Below the pieces are notes generated by a model, which was given only the letters and a program-made list of their open reading frames with translations, searched no databases and was not told the origin of the DNA. Position numbers and translations under genes: made by a program. Shown here one piece after another: positions 21,686 to 32,394 of a DNA stretch of 64,000 nucleotides. Location: assembly GCA_026122225.1 (NCBI GenBank), contig JANEZZ010002695.1, positions 62,001 to 126,000 of the forward strand. Reading direction: 5' to 3'. The first letter of the stretch is position 1; every line of letters starts with the position of its first letter. This stretch comes from Heloderma charlesbogerti. Lineage: Eukaryota; Chordata; Lepidosauria; Squamata; Helodermatidae.

Positions 21686-22531
21686 TAGAGATGTATGAAA
21701 GTCACTTACCTTTTCGAAGGGTGACATTCGTGGGGGGGAGGTGCTCTGTCCCTCCTCCTGAAATTCTCTCCAGCCTGCTGCGCTTTGCAGAGATTCCGCG
21801 GAGCCACCGGCCAGGGCTGCCCGTAGCCGGACATCCAGCCACTGGGCAGGCTGCAGGGACGCAAATGGTGGCTGCCATAGCGGTTGCCATTAGCATCCCT
21901 GTATTTTGCCGTGATACGCTACGTAAGTATTTACGTAGCCTATCATGGCAAAACAAGAGAAAAAAACAGCGGACGCAAATGGCAGCGGGTACAGCGGCCG
22001 CCGTTTGCATTCCCTTTCTTTTGCCATTTTAGCCTACATAAATATTTACGTAGGCTATTACGGCAAAAAAATAAAGGGAACACAAATGGCATAGTGGCTG
22101 CCATTTGCGTTCCTTTTTTTTTTTTTTGCCATAATAGCCTACGTAAATATTTACGTAGGCTAAAACAGCAAAAAAAAAAAGTGAATGCAAATGGCGGCAG
22201 CCGTAGCCGCCGCCATTTGCGTCAGCTGTTTTTTTCTCTTTTTTTGCCGTGATAGGCTATGTAAATACTTACATAGCCTATCACGGCCTCCGCAGGGACG
22301 CAAATGGCGTCCCTGCATTAGCCGTGATAGGCTACGTAATTATTTACGTAGTCTATCACAGCTATAATGAGGAAGCAAAGCAGCGCAAATGGCAGCAGGT
22401 AAGTGCTCCATTTCACGCGCGTTTCGTGGGGTGGGGGGCAGGGGGCTTCTTTCTGCCATGGATTGCAGGGGGCCAAATGCACTGGCATTTTGCCTCACCG
22501 AGATCCATGGCGGAATTCTCTGACATCCCTA
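21686..22531 (-). mobile_element. Pal-hAT element 12 (B to A, diverged subfamily)
   Basis: The perfect duplication GAGATGGC lies at 21678-21685 and 22532-22539, within family G copy 1. Its core uses TTAGCCTACATAAAT and ATAGCCTACGTAAAT palindromes next to poly-T runs, a variant of the TAGTCTACG module. The A tip holds GCAGCAGGTAAGTGCTCC near 22391. Confidence 0.94.
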
Positions 22532-22738
22532 GAGATGGCTGAGGAATGCGTTTGAGGGTCCTGTCTTCTTTCACAGTGAACTCCTCTCTCTGGGAGCCTA
22601 TAGCCTCCTCTGCTTCCTGTACTTCAACTGAGGTCCAGGGGAAGGCATTGTGAGGTAATTCCTCCTATATGATTTTTTTAGCTCAGGAAACGCAGGTAGC
22701 CTAGAAGGCCACAGAGCAACAGGGAGATGTGTAATAGA

Positions 22739-22761
22739 AACACACACACACACACACACAC
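22739..22761 (+). repeat. (CA)n microsatellite
   Basis: An uninterrupted CA run inside family G copy 1. Confidence 0.9.
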
Positions 22762-22976
22762 TGCACTCTTGGCCAATGCCAAATTTTCTCCACCATTTTT
22801 GGGTCATCCCCCCACCAAGGGCACAGAAAGCCCTTGAATGGCAGTAAGTATAGGGCATGGTGAAGAATGCAAAACAGTGACCAGGCTGCCAACACATTTG
22901 CTGCTGTTGCCACTTGCAGTGGCAGCACAAAAGCAAAACCCTGATGGAAAAAAAAAGAAAGAAGCTGTGCTACAAC

Positions 22977-24245
22977 CAGGAATCAAGGGATGTACCGATT
23001 TTGTAAAATCTGTTCTGTCTGCATTTTGTGGACTGCCAGGTTTCTTTTCTTCCATTATCCACACATTGATGGGATTGCCCCCCCCCAATTTCCTGAATTT
23101 GTGCAAATTTGCTTGTGAAGATGCACAAATCCCCTCCCTTGTGAAAAAAACTCACACCCCAAAATGTGCATTTCCATGCTTTAGCCAATGGGGGAAATGC
23201 ACATTTTCAGATGGTGTTTATTTTTATTTTATGTATTTTTCCAAGACTAAATGTGCATAAAAATCCAGAAAGTAAGAAAAACTGGTCCTCACGTCCACAA
23301 AATCTGTGCAACTTGGGAAAAGCCAGTCCACTGCATAGGGATGGTGGAGAATTCCACCACAGATTCCAGTGAGGCCGAATGCACTGGCATTCGGCCCCCT
23401 GGAATCCGTGGCGGAACGGCCTCCTGCCCCCCTGCCTGCCCCGGGGTACCCCCCAGGATGGCACTTACCTGGGGCGGATGCGGCGACGGCTTCGGCAGCA
23501 GACGCGGCGACAGCTTCGCACGGAAAGTGCGGCAGCGGCGGTGGCAGAAGGGGTGGCGGAAGGTGCAGCGGCAGTGGACTGTGCGGTGGTGGTGGTGGTG
23601 GCAGGGGCGGGGGCAGCAGGGGCGGGGGCGGGGGTGGCAGGGGCGGCGGCAGGGATGGCAGTTGTGGTGGCAGCAGGGGCTGGGGCGGGGGTGGGAGCAG
23701 GGGTGGCGGGGGCGGCTGTTCTCCTGGCCGGCTGCGGCTGGGCTCAGCATATGCAAATGGCGGCGGCTATAGCCGCCATTTGCGTTCACTATTTTTAGCT
23801 GTTCTAGCCTATGTAACTATATACGTAGGCTAGAACAGTGAAGAATAGCGAACACAAATGGCAGTGGCCATAGCTGCCGCCATTTGTGTATGTGTTTTTT
23901 TTTTAACTTTGCTATGATAGGGTAGGTAAATATTTACGTAGCCTATCACGGTTAAGTACAGGGATGCAAACGGCGGCGGCTATGGCCGCCGCCATTTGCG
24001 TCCCTGCTGCCCAGCGGCCGGATGTCCGGCTGGCGGCAGAGCCGGCTGGCGGCTCCATAGAACCCCTGCAGAACGGACCTGGCCGGGCAGGATTCTGGGG
24101 GGAGGGACGGAGCACCTCCCCACCACCACGAAGCAGATCCGCAAAACGGTAAGTGACTTTCGTACATCCCTACCACTGCAGAATCTGTGGATGAGATTCA
24201 TTGAATACATCTGATTCCATTGTGGATTTCTCAGTGACATCCCTA
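22977..24245 (+). mobile_element. Family C TAGGGATG-type element copy 1, hosting Pal-hAT 13
   Basis: An inner tip AAGGGATGTACCG is at 22985 and the right end is TCAGTGACATCCCTA. The flanks GCTACAAC (22969-22976) and GCTTCAAC (24246-24253) match at 7 of 8, which places the left edge 8 bases before the tip-like motif. The AT-rich interior has ATGTGCATTT and GAAATGCACATTTTC. Related copies start at 37835 and 45601. Confidence 0.7.
23336..24172 (+). mobile_element. Pal-hAT element 13 (A to B, GGC-expanded A end)
   Basis: The perfect duplication CCACTGCA lies at 23328-23335 and 24173-24180. The A arm between the donor (GGCACTTACCTGG, 23461) and the ATGGCGGC palindrome is expanded to about 270 bp of GGC/GGGGC-rich sequence (23470-23735). 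The B arm reads ICVPAAQRPDVRLAAEPAGG outward and stays open to AAACGGTAAGTGAC at 24143. Confidence 0.94.
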
Positions 24246-24389
24246 GCTTCAACCACTGCTAATGGTGAGCTCCATCTCTCACAAACTGTTTGAAAATGTC
24301 TCCTTACTGTGGAGAAGTTTGGTGAAGATTTTGCTGTGCACAAATAGGGTGGAGAGAATTTCAAGAGGGCATCTGTGCACAAAGCTCTA

Positions 24390-24640
24390 GCTTTAGATGT
24401 TCTATAGGAACTCAGGTTTCTTTACCCTGATTTCTTGACTCTGATCTCTTTTTGAGTGTCGAGTTTGGCCCTCACTGGTATTCCTGGTTTTGTTTTGTGT
24501 TTTGTGGTTTTTTTGGCTCGTTTGTTTTCCCTTTATGTATATCAGTTCCACACAGGGCTTCACAAATTGCCTTTAAAACATCTGCTGTGTTTCACAGGTA
24601 GCTAGTCTTATGGCTGCAGGGGATGTATATGTGCACATGC

Positions 24641-24642
<2 letters not shown>
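24390..24642. other. No gene seen
   Basis: T-rich sequence (GTTTTGTTTTGTGTTTTGTG near 24488) with no recognised element. Confidence 0.5.

Positions 24643-24714
<72 letters not shown>
24643..24714 (+). repeat. Compound (GT)n(GA)n microsatellite
   Basis: A GT run passes directly into a GAGAGA run ending before ATTCATAAACC. Confidence 0.95.
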
Positions 24715-24718
<4 letters not shown>

Positions 24719-25265
24719 TAAACCATGCTGGGCATGCAGAGTTACAACTACCTATAATATTTTGTCAGAAAGCAGCAACAGAGATATGTGAAGGGGCAAT
24801 TATGTGAAGAGGCAACTCAAACATTTCCCCCATTACCTCTTACTGGTATGTTACAAATCCCAGTCTTACTAGAGATATACACACACAGTTGGCTTATGTA
24901 GACAGAAGAATTGTGATAACAGTTACACTCTCTGCAGGTGAGGGATGATATGTTATTCTGAATGTTTTTGCACAGAAAATCAAAGTCCATGCAAATAGTA
25001 AATTAGCACATGAAGGAGAAGGCTCAACTGAAATCTTTCCCCCTGAGGTGTTGTTGTTGTTGTTGTTGTTGTTATTCTGTTCAGGGAAGAGTTTGGTATT
25101 GTAAGGAACCATGCAAAGATATGATCTCCCACTACAGCCTTATTAGTATAGTCCAGGAAAAACAAACAAACAAACAAACAAAAACAGCAGACCCTGAACT
25201 TTATGATCCTTCTGCACCATCAATAGTTATGTGCACTTAATTTTCCTCACTAATGGTGAAATCCT
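24715..25265. other. No gene seen; (GTT)n 25049-25073 and (AAAC)n near 25158
   Basis: Apart from two short simple repeats the sequence is unassigned. Confidence 0.5.
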
Positions 25266-25267
25266 AT

Positions 25268-25415
25268 GTGGTGGAAGGGTGATGTTGCACTCATGCCCTG
25301 CTTGTGGGTTCCTGGTCGACAGCTGGTTGGCAATGGCCACTGTGTGAACAGAGTGCTGGACTAGATCGGCCCTGGGTCTGATCCAGCAGGGCTCTTCTTA
25401 TGTTCTTACATTCTT
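25268..25415 (+). mobile_element. CR1 LINE 3' end
   Basis: GCCCTGCTTGTGGGTTCCTG is followed by GACAGCTGGTTGG, GGACTAGATCGGCCC, TGATCCAGCAGGGC and the terminal TTCTTATGTTCTTACATTCT repeat. No coding part. Confidence 0.85.
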
Positions 25416-26904
25416 AAGGTTCACAGACTCACTGAGAAGGAGGTCCTTGGAAGCATATCCATTGCAGAAACCACCATCGCTCTTCCAGCAGTTCTCTGGT
25501 GGTAACAGCAAAAAAGGGGATGTGGGGGTGCATTGGATCTCCCAGATTCAAGACCCTCCCATTCCTCTGACATGCCCCTGAAGAGGAAAATGTGCACCAC
25601 CACTGGGACCGATGGGAGGTGAATTGAATGGGGCTGGAAAAACACCCCCCCTCCATCTTCTGCCATGCTGGGCTTGCAAGCAGGGCAGAAGGTGGATTTG
25701 GGTTTGGCAATTCCTCTGCTGCCAATACTTCCTCTCCCACCTCCATTGGAGTGCTCTGGGCGTAGTTTTTAAAGATGTATTTTGAGATAAATGTTCACAT
25801 TTGCTTTTGTGTCAGAGGCAAATAATTTAGTTCTGCAGTTCCTGATGAATCTTAAAATTCTCTTTGATATTGTAAAACATGGGAATCTAAAGTGACTAAA
25901 CAAAATGCCCTTAAAATAAGATGCCATGTTATTGCCTATTTTAATTTTACCCTTTCACTTAGCACAGTTCCTAAAACATTACAGTGTGTGCATATGTATG
26001 TGTGTAGTGTTAATGTTCTCTGTTGCCAAAAGATGGCAGCAGATGATTAAAGTCCAAAAGTGGTGAACAATATTTGAACAAGTAATTATACGCCAAGCAG
26101 CAATTAGGTATCACGGAAGGCATGTTGCTTTCATTCCTGCAGTATGAAATGAATCTTTAAAGGACACATTCTTGAAGTTAAGAACCATTGGGGGGTGGGG
26201 GATGTTATTCCTGCAGAGATAGTTTGTTCCTTTCCCTATTGTTGGTAATAATGCTAGTTCGCTCTCCTTCTGTCTGTTCCAGAAGATCCATGTCCAAAGT
26301 CAAATTTTAAAATAGCACATAAATTGTCAAAGCGCAGTTACTCTGCACATGCTAGGATAATGAATATTTAGTGTAGACTAGACTATGTTTAGTTGAGATA
26401 AAAACAACTAAAACTATAGCTGGTGTTGAATTGATGAACCAAATATGATGAGCTCAAGAATGTCTGGAACCACCATCCTTGATCCCTTATTTTTAATTGT
26501 CTCTTATTTTCTCATTGTGCTGGTTAATATTTAGTGATGAAGAAGCAATATACTGCACCTGCTCAGAGGCACTTTCATCATCTTTACATGTACTAGGATT
26601 TTGTCCTGGAAATGAAAGCAGATTGAAAAGGCGGCTTTCTTTCTGCTTTTCATCTAAAGAGCCAGAAAGGAGTTGGTGCCTGGAGGTGGTAATTGCTGAT
26701 TGAGGGCTAATAACTTGAAGTGTACTCCAGAGAAGCCGCAGTTGCTCCTGGTCAGAAAGGACACAAACTCTGGAATAGGGAGGCCAGAGAAATCTGCAAC
26801 AGAACCAAATGAGTTTAGATGTTCATGAATCCAACTAGTGGATTCTACAGGGGACCGGCTTTTCCCCTGTCAGACAGATCCCATGGACTTGTGGACCGGT
26901 TTTC
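25416..26904. other. No gene seen; longest apparently repeat-free stretch of the left half
   Basis: Frames of 81 and 105 codons on the minus strand at 25421-25746 lack domains and overlap each other. No SINE, LINE or MITE landmark was found. Confidence 0.5.
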
Positions 26905-26907
26905 TAA

Positions 26908-27218
26908 GGGAGCAATCCTATGGCTGCTAGTCAGTGGCTAGATGGCCATAGGATACATCAATTTCTGGGAACTGACCTTCCCTCTCCCATGCTGCCTTGC
27001 AGTCAGCTCGGAATGGCCTTGTGCTTAGGGATGGCAGAGAATTCCACTACAGATTTCCCGAAACCCATGGCAGAATGGACTCCCCCCCCACACCCCATGG
27101 ACATGGAATCCCCCCGGGACGAAGCTTACCTGGGGTGGCGGTGGCGGCTCCAGCGGCGGCTCTGGCGACAGCAGTGGCGGCTGGTCTCTCAGCCACCTAC
27201 CCCAATAGGATTGTGCTC
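26908..27218 (+). mobile_element. Harbinger-like MITE 1, invaded by a Pal-hAT A end
   Basis: It begins GGGAGCAATCCTATGG and ends ATAGGATTGTGCTC, with TAA on both sides (26905-26907 and 27219-27221). A TWA duplication and GGG-type termini fit PIF/Harbinger. A Pal-hAT A-end fragment (27026 to about 27197) lies inside it. Confidence 0.72.
27026..27197 (+). mobile_element. Pal-hAT element 14a (solo A end)
   Basis: TAGGGATGGCAGAGAATTCC begins it; outward donor GAAGCTTACCTGGGG is near 27122. It breaks off after the CAGCGGCGGC arm, before any palindrome, inside the Harbinger-like MITE. CTTGTGCT before it is partly echoed by ATTGTGCT at 27210, but that is also the MITE's own end, so no duplication is claimed. 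Confidence 0.7.
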
Positions 27219-27239
27219 TAAGTTTCCTGAATTTTGTGC

Positions 27240-27607
27240 AAAATTTGGCATTGAGGGGATGTGCGCATTTGCGGCCCGCCAGGCTGCCATGATAGGCTAT
27301 GTAAGTATTTACGTAGCCTATCATGGCAAAGAGCAGGAACACAAACGGCAGCTGCTACACTGTTTGCGCCACTGCTCTTTGCCGTGATAGGCTTTGTAAA
27401 TACTTATGTAGCCTATCACAGCAGCCTGGCAGGACGCAAATGACAGCCGCTATGATGGCTGCCATTTGCGGCCGCAGCAGCCCAGCCACAGCTGGAACTC
27501 TGGCAGCAGACGGCCCTGGCTGGTGGCTCCGCGGAGCCGGATGGAGCACCTCCCCCCCACCGTGGATCCCCCACTGCGGAGCCAGGTAAGGGATTCGTAC
27601 ATCCCTA
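27240..27607 (+). mobile_element. Pal-hAT element 14b (core remnant and B end)
   Basis: It contains two GATAGGCT(A/T)(C/T)GTAA palindromes, the ATGACAGCCGCTATGATGG mirror, and a B tip AGCCAGGTAAGGGATTCGTA ending CATCCCTA. It is separated from 14a by the right terminus of the Harbinger-like MITE, so the two halves are not a simple intact copy. The tip matches element 9. Confidence 0.78.
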
Positions 27608-28200
27608 GTATCTTTAAAGCCTTTAATGGTAAAGAATCCCTAAAGGACCACCTCCTTCCATGCCAGCCCACCCACTCCAAGAGATCTGGTGGAGAGTAGA
27701 GATGTTGGAGGAATATGTTTGGAAGGTGGAGCTTGATGAGCTTCCCTTGGTTAGCCCCCCCACCTCGGACTTCAGTCCATTTTTTGTAAACTGGCCCAGC
27801 TCAATCTTCATTGAGTTGGGCCAGTATGCAGATTTTCTGTTGTTTTTTTTTAATTGCACAAATTATACAAATTGCTCTGTTTTTGCAAATAACAAATAAA
27901 ATAAAATAAAATGCAAAAGTTCCCAGATTTTAGGAAAAAACCTCAAATGCAAGCTGAGTCAGGCACACCAGGAAACTTTGTTAAGCCAAAAATGAAATGG
28001 ATTTCCCAGTGATGGACAGGACAACTGTACTGGAGAGCCCCTTCTTGGTACCCTGCCTGTGGTGGATGAGCAGTTGGTAGTGACGAGGGAGGTCTTTTCT
28101 GTACTGGCACCCAAGTTGTGAATCAGCTTACCCTGTGAAGTTTGGCTGGCCCCTCACTTGCTGTTTTCTGCTAGCTATTGAAGAGCTTTCTTTTGTCTTG
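27608..28200 (+). mobile_element. L2-like LINE 3' region, sense, split by an octamer-rich element
   Basis: TTTAAAGCCTTTAATGG ... CTAAAGGACCACCTCCTTCC precedes the break, and TGGAGAGCCCCTTCTTGG ... GAGGGAGGTCTTTTCTG follows it. The reading is continuous once 27697-28029 and one target-site copy are removed. Confidence 0.7.
27697..28029. mobile_element. Octamer-rich element (family O) copy 2
   Basis: Flanks GTGGAGAG (27689-27696) and CTGGAGAG (28030-28037) match at 7 of 8 and join two halves of a LINE. It starts TAGAGATGTTGGAGGAATAT. It shares GCCCAGCTCAATCTTCATTG and AATTGCACAAATTATACAAA with copy 3 (46740). An 8-bp duplication suggests hAT. Confidence 0.75.
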
Positions 28201-28329
28201 CTGGGTAGATTATTTATTTATTTCATTTCTATACTGACCAATAGCTGAAGCTTTCTGGGCGGTTCACAAAAATTAAAACCAAATGGCACACAATAAAACA
28301 ATAATGTTTTGATCTGAATACTGTTCATT
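28201..28329 (-). mobile_element. Antisense LINE 3' end fragment
   Basis: ATTATTTATTTATTTCATTTC then TTCTGGGCGGTTCACAAAAA is the common antisense 3' end of reptile L2-like LINEs. Confidence 0.6.
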
Positions 28330-28492
28330 TAGGAAATGTGTGCAAAACTGGGAAAGCCACACAAATGAAATGTGAGCGCATGTCCGACAATTTGCAAACA
28401 GTTTTGGCGGACACGTGCTCGCACTTGCATTCGGGGCTTCAGGCAGGGCATGGTTGCCTGTTTTGCAAAGATGAAATTCCCATACATCCCTA
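28330..28492. mobile_element. TAGGGATG-type element, right part only
   Basis: It ends ATTCCCATACATCCCTA and carries TGTGTGCAAAACTGG and TGCAAACAGTTTTGG. No left end or duplication was identified. Confidence 0.4.
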
Positions 28493-29281
28493 ATGAGGAT
28501 GGTAATGTTGGGGAATCATCGTGTTGCTGCTGTTGTTAACCCGTCGGGAGTCAGAAAGCCTTGCTGAACTATTGTGTCAGGAGCGCCCTGGCGGCTTCTT
28601 TCAGTAGACTCCAATAGCCAACTCAAGACACAGACGAAAGGATTCTTTTCAAGGCTTTAATCCTTTTACAACTTAATGACCCTTTCAGAGGCTAATCACC
28701 AGCGACTAAGCAAGGAACAGCAAGAGTGGCCTATGCGCCGAATAGGCAGTTGATCCCCGTTTGAAGGAGAGTCACTTGAAGACCCTGAACTTATGGGCTA
28801 GGGAGAGATCCTCTCTCTTTCCCTTGGGTCCATGGAAGGCAGCCGTTGCTTGTGCGCCAAATGGGCGCTATGCCTCCTTTCTGTTCCCTCCATCACTCGT
28901 CGCTCCCTGCATCTGCATCGAGTGTCTAGCAAGCCCCCCTCCTGCAGTTTCTCACTGCTAGGATCACTATCTATCTCAAGAATGCTGGCAGGAGGAATCT
29001 CTGCCAGCTGCTGTGCCTGTGAGGGATGAGCTGGCTCCTCTCCCACGGATTGCTGTTCCTCCTCAGAATCAGAACTGCTCTGGGGCTCTATGGGCTCATT
29101 TTCCACCCTGACATACTACAAATCACTCAGAGATCTACCAGCACATCCAGATCTACCTTCTCTCCCCCACCCCACCCACCGCCTTTTAATGGAGGATCAG
29201 TCACCTCATTTCCTGCAAGTTAAGCTGCTTTTAAAGGACCAAGAGTAGGACTTTTGTGTGCCTGGCCCACTGGAAAATGTA
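28493..29281 (-). pseudogene. Possible LTR-retroelement fragment with acidic frame
   Basis: The minus strand has a 102-codon frame (28798-29106) with an acidic, Ser/Glu/Pro-rich start (SSDSEEEQQSVGEEPAH), followed by about 250 bp with ACAAC/TTAAT-rich text near 28650. Such acidic frames are common near LTR retrotransposon ends in reptiles, but no protease, RT, primer-binding site or paired LTR is visible. It could equally be an unrelated chance frame. Confidence 0.3.
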
Positions 29282-29645
29282 GAGAGCAATCCTATGGACC
29301 CTAGAGAGCATGGGGGGGGGTAGGACAGTTCAGAGTCCTGGATCTGAGTTCAGACACAGAACTCTGACCTCAGACCCAGGAGTCTGAGCTCCCTGCCTCC
29401 TTCCTCTCCCCCTCCCCCTTGCAGTTTTCATGGACAGAACTTTGGAGAGGAGGGAAAGGGGACAGTTCTGCGGGCAAGGAGGGGAGCCTCCTTCCCTCCT
29501 CCTCCACAGAGCACTAGCTAGATGGGCAAAAATGCCCAAGCAAACAAGCAGAGAAGGAGAAGTGCAGAGGCGAAGATCACCTCCATGGTCCTCCTGCTCT
29601 GCATAGGATGCCTGTCAGCATCCGAGTTCGGATAGGTTTGCGCCC
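29282..29645. mobile_element. Harbinger-like MITE 2
   Basis: GAGAGCAATCCTATGG starts it and GGATAGGTTTGCGCCC ends it. GTA precedes and TTA follows, one base off a perfect TWA duplication. The interior has a CTCAGACCCAGGAGTCTGAG dyad. Confidence 0.65.
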
Positions 29646-29648
29646 TTA

Positions 29649-30421
29649 ATTTAAATCATCTTGCAAAGATTGGACTACTGAGCAGAAATAACACAATCCA
29701 ATGTGTTATTACTCAGAAGTAATCCCGACTATGTTAAATTGGGCGTACTCCCAGATAAGTGTGTATAGGATTGCAGCCTCGAGCATTCAGCATCAGTATT
29801 TGTCTATCAAGGTTCTTGAAATAGTTCTACAAAGTGGGACCATCTATGAAAGATGCCAGCAGGTGCAAGGAAGAAGTTAAAGAACTTGTAAAGTGGAAAG
29901 GGTCCATTGTGTGAATCTGCTCTCACATTCTGCAATGGTAGAGTGGGATCATACTTGCTGATGATGACCCTGAAGTCAAATGGCTCACTGGCCCAATAGA
30001 CATGTTTGGTATTAGTGAGCAATGAGCCCTACATGAATATAACTGCGTATGCATAGGGATCCCCTACCCTGTTGGGAACTCTGATAAGACCTACCCCCAC
30101 CACTACAAGCTGAGTTGTTTGCAATAGTGCAATGGTAAATTTTGAAGTGCAGGCACTCGTCATGATAGTCCCCATAGCCATTCCCCCAAGGAGAGTACAA
30201 ACATTCAGGCAGCTGTGTTGATCCATAACAATGAACCCATTTAAGCAGGTTTCATTTCCACCAGGAGCAGGTCTTTTGGAAAGCTAATGGGTCTTAATTG
30301 CCCATTCGAGACCAAGTCACCCCAACATACTTTGCATTATGACAGGGAAGAATATACTGTTGCTCAGATAATTCATTTCCTCCCATCTACTGTGAGGACT
30401 GCAGCTAAGCTCAGAAAGAAC
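29649..30421. other. No gene seen; palindromic MITE remnant 29690-29785
   Basis: ATTACTCAGAAGTAATCCCG ... GTGTGTATAGGATTGCAGCC is the squamate palindromic MITE. The rest is unassigned. Confidence 0.5.
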
Positions 30422-31783
30422 TAGGGATGTCAGAGAATTCTGCCATGAATCTCGGGGAGGCCGAATGCCAGTGCATTCAGCCCCCCGAAATCGGTGGCGG
30501 AATGGTCTGCCCCCCCACGCCTCCCCCGGGATGGGACTTACCTTGGGCAGATCTTCCTGGCGGCAGCAGTTCGGCGGCGGTTCGGCGGCGGTGGCTACGG
30601 TGGCCGGTCTCCCGACCGGCTGCCGCCGCCGCCATTTCCAGTTCAAAACAAAACAAAACAAAAAAAGTGATATTCTACGTAAAGATTTACGTAGCCTATC
30701 ATGGCTAGATTTTAAAAAAACACCGTGATAGGCTACGTAAATCTTTACGTAGCCTATCACGGCTGATTTAAAAGAAAAAAAACACTCGTACGCAAATGGT
30801 GGCACCCATGGGCACCGCCATTTGCGTTCCTTATTTTGGCATGTCTTAGTCTACTTAAACATTTATGTAGACTAAGATGGCGAAAATAAGGGGAATGCAA
30901 ATAGCGTAGCGTCTATGTTTACGTAGACTAAGACGTGCCAGAATTAGGGATGGCAGAGAATTTCTCCCCGAAAATTTCTCCCCGCTATTTGCGTTGCCCT
31001 TATTTTCGCCGTAGTCTACGTAAACATTTACGTAGACTACAGCAACTAAATAAGGAACGCGAATGGCGGCTCCCTATGGGGGCCGCCATTTGCGTACGCG
31101 CTTTTTTTTTTTAAAAAAAAAGTCACCCGTGATAGGCTATGTGACGATTCACGTAGCCTATCACAGCTGACTTTGCAGATCTAGCCGTGATAGGCTACGT
31201 GAATCGTCACGTAGCCTATCAGGGGGCATTTTTTTTTTTAACTTTCGCGTTCGCGGACGGGCGAGGCGGCAAGCCTGCTCCCTGGCCTGAATTTCGGCCG
31301 GGCGAGGCGGGAAGCCTCCCCCCCGGCCTGAACTTTGCGGGGGGAGCAGCGAAGCGCTCCCCCCCACCGCGAACAAGCTGCGAGAAAAGGTAAGTGACTT
31401 TCGTCCACCCCTAGCCAAAATAAGGAACGCAAATGGAGGCACCCATGGGCACCGCCATTTGCGTATGTGTGGTTTTTTTTCTTTTAAATCAGCCGTGATA
31501 GGCTACGTAAACATTTACATAGTCTATCATGGCTGACTGCAGGGACGCAAATGGCAGCGGCTACGGCTGCCATCATTTGCGTCCCTGCTAGCCAGCGGCC
31601 GGATGTCCGGCCGCTGGTGGAGCCAGCCGGCAGCTCCACAGAATCCCTGTGGAGCGGAGCCAGCTGGCCAGAATTTCGGGGGGGGGGGAAGACAGAGCGC
31701 CTCCTCCCCCTGGCCAGAATTTTGGGGGGAGGGACGGAGCACCTCCCCCCACCACGAATGTTACCCTTCGAAAAGTACCCCTA
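30422..31783 (+). mobile_element. Pal-hAT element 15 (A to B), containing element 16
   Basis: The perfect duplication GAAAGAAC lies at 30414-30421 and 31784-31791. Removing element 16 (30945-31413) rejoins a GTGCCA(A/G)AATAAGG core. The A donor is GGACTTACCTTGGGC near 30535. The B tip is unusual: CGAAAAG is followed at once by TACCCCTA, so the GTAAGTGACTTTCG found in other copies is missing. The B arm reads ICVPASQRPDVRPLVEPAG outward. Confidence 0.95.
30945..31413 (+). mobile_element. Pal-hAT element 16, nested and internally deleted
   Basis: It inserted into element 15: GCCAGAAT before and GCCAAAAT after (7 of 8). The A arm is reduced to about 45 bp (TAGGGATGGCAGAGAATTTC plus a repeated TTTCTCCCCG), then joins the core at CTATTTGCGTTGCCC. 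The B arm has the young TTTCGTCCACCCCTA tip and AAAGGTAAGTGAC. Confidence 0.93.
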
Positions 31784-32339
31784 GAAAGAACAGGGAATTC
31801 TAGGAGTGGGGCCAACAGATATGAACCTGCCCTCTCACGTGTCTCTTATTTGTTGAAGGCATTAGGGTGTTCATGTGAAGACTCCTAAAGAACAGATTTA
31901 GTGATGGTTAAGTAAGGCAAAGTGTGACATGGGAAGGAGGACTTATGGTGCTATACTTTACAGATGCTCCCTCAGCTCAGTGTATTCCCTATGTTAAAGT
32001 TCTGAAGTGCTTAAGGAGCGTTCTCTGTCACCAGCAATGAGCAGTTTAAATATGTGTGTGGGGGGAGATGTTTTGCAGCTGAACTTGGGTGAAACTACTT
32101 TTTCATCCGCTACTTCATGCATATTTTAAAACATTGCATATTCACATCAGAATCTATCTCATCAGGCAAATCCTAAACCCTTTTATGTATTTCAAGAGGT
32201 TGAGAAGTCTGTAGCTCATTAAGAAGAGAGAGAAGGACAGCTAGGATAAGCCAGATATTGAAAGTGGTCTGTAAGGGAATCTGGGGATAGGGAAGGGGAG
32301 AAATTTGCCGTATTAGCATTTCTAACTGGAATATATATA
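31784..32339. other. No gene seen
   Basis: Non-repeat AT-rich sequence up to a GT/TATC microsatellite. Confidence 0.5.
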
Positions 32340-32350
32340 CTGTGTGTGTG

Positions 32351-32394
<44 letters not shown>

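Larger units (their letters stand above)
21522..24389 (+). mobile_element. Family G hAT-like element, copy 1, hosting three later insertions
   Basis: The start is TAATGCTGTGTCAAC and the end is GTGCACAAAGCTCTA, matching copy 2 (58902-60094) on both sides of every interruption. Shared text includes TTCATTCAATTTGATAGAAA and TGGTGAAGATTT-type stretches. Flanks ATTTTAGG and GCTTTAGA agree at 5 of 8, with transitions only. Pal-hAT 12 and family C copy 1 (which itself contains Pal-hAT 13) were inserted later. It has no coding capacity. Confidence 0.82.

Noticed and set aside
28798..29106. Host gene exon with acidic protein (SSDSEEEQQ)
   Set aside because: There is no flanking splice acceptor and donor pair that I trust, and a similar composition recurs at 37355-37684. 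An LTR-element remnant or chance is likelier, so only a low-confidence entry is given.
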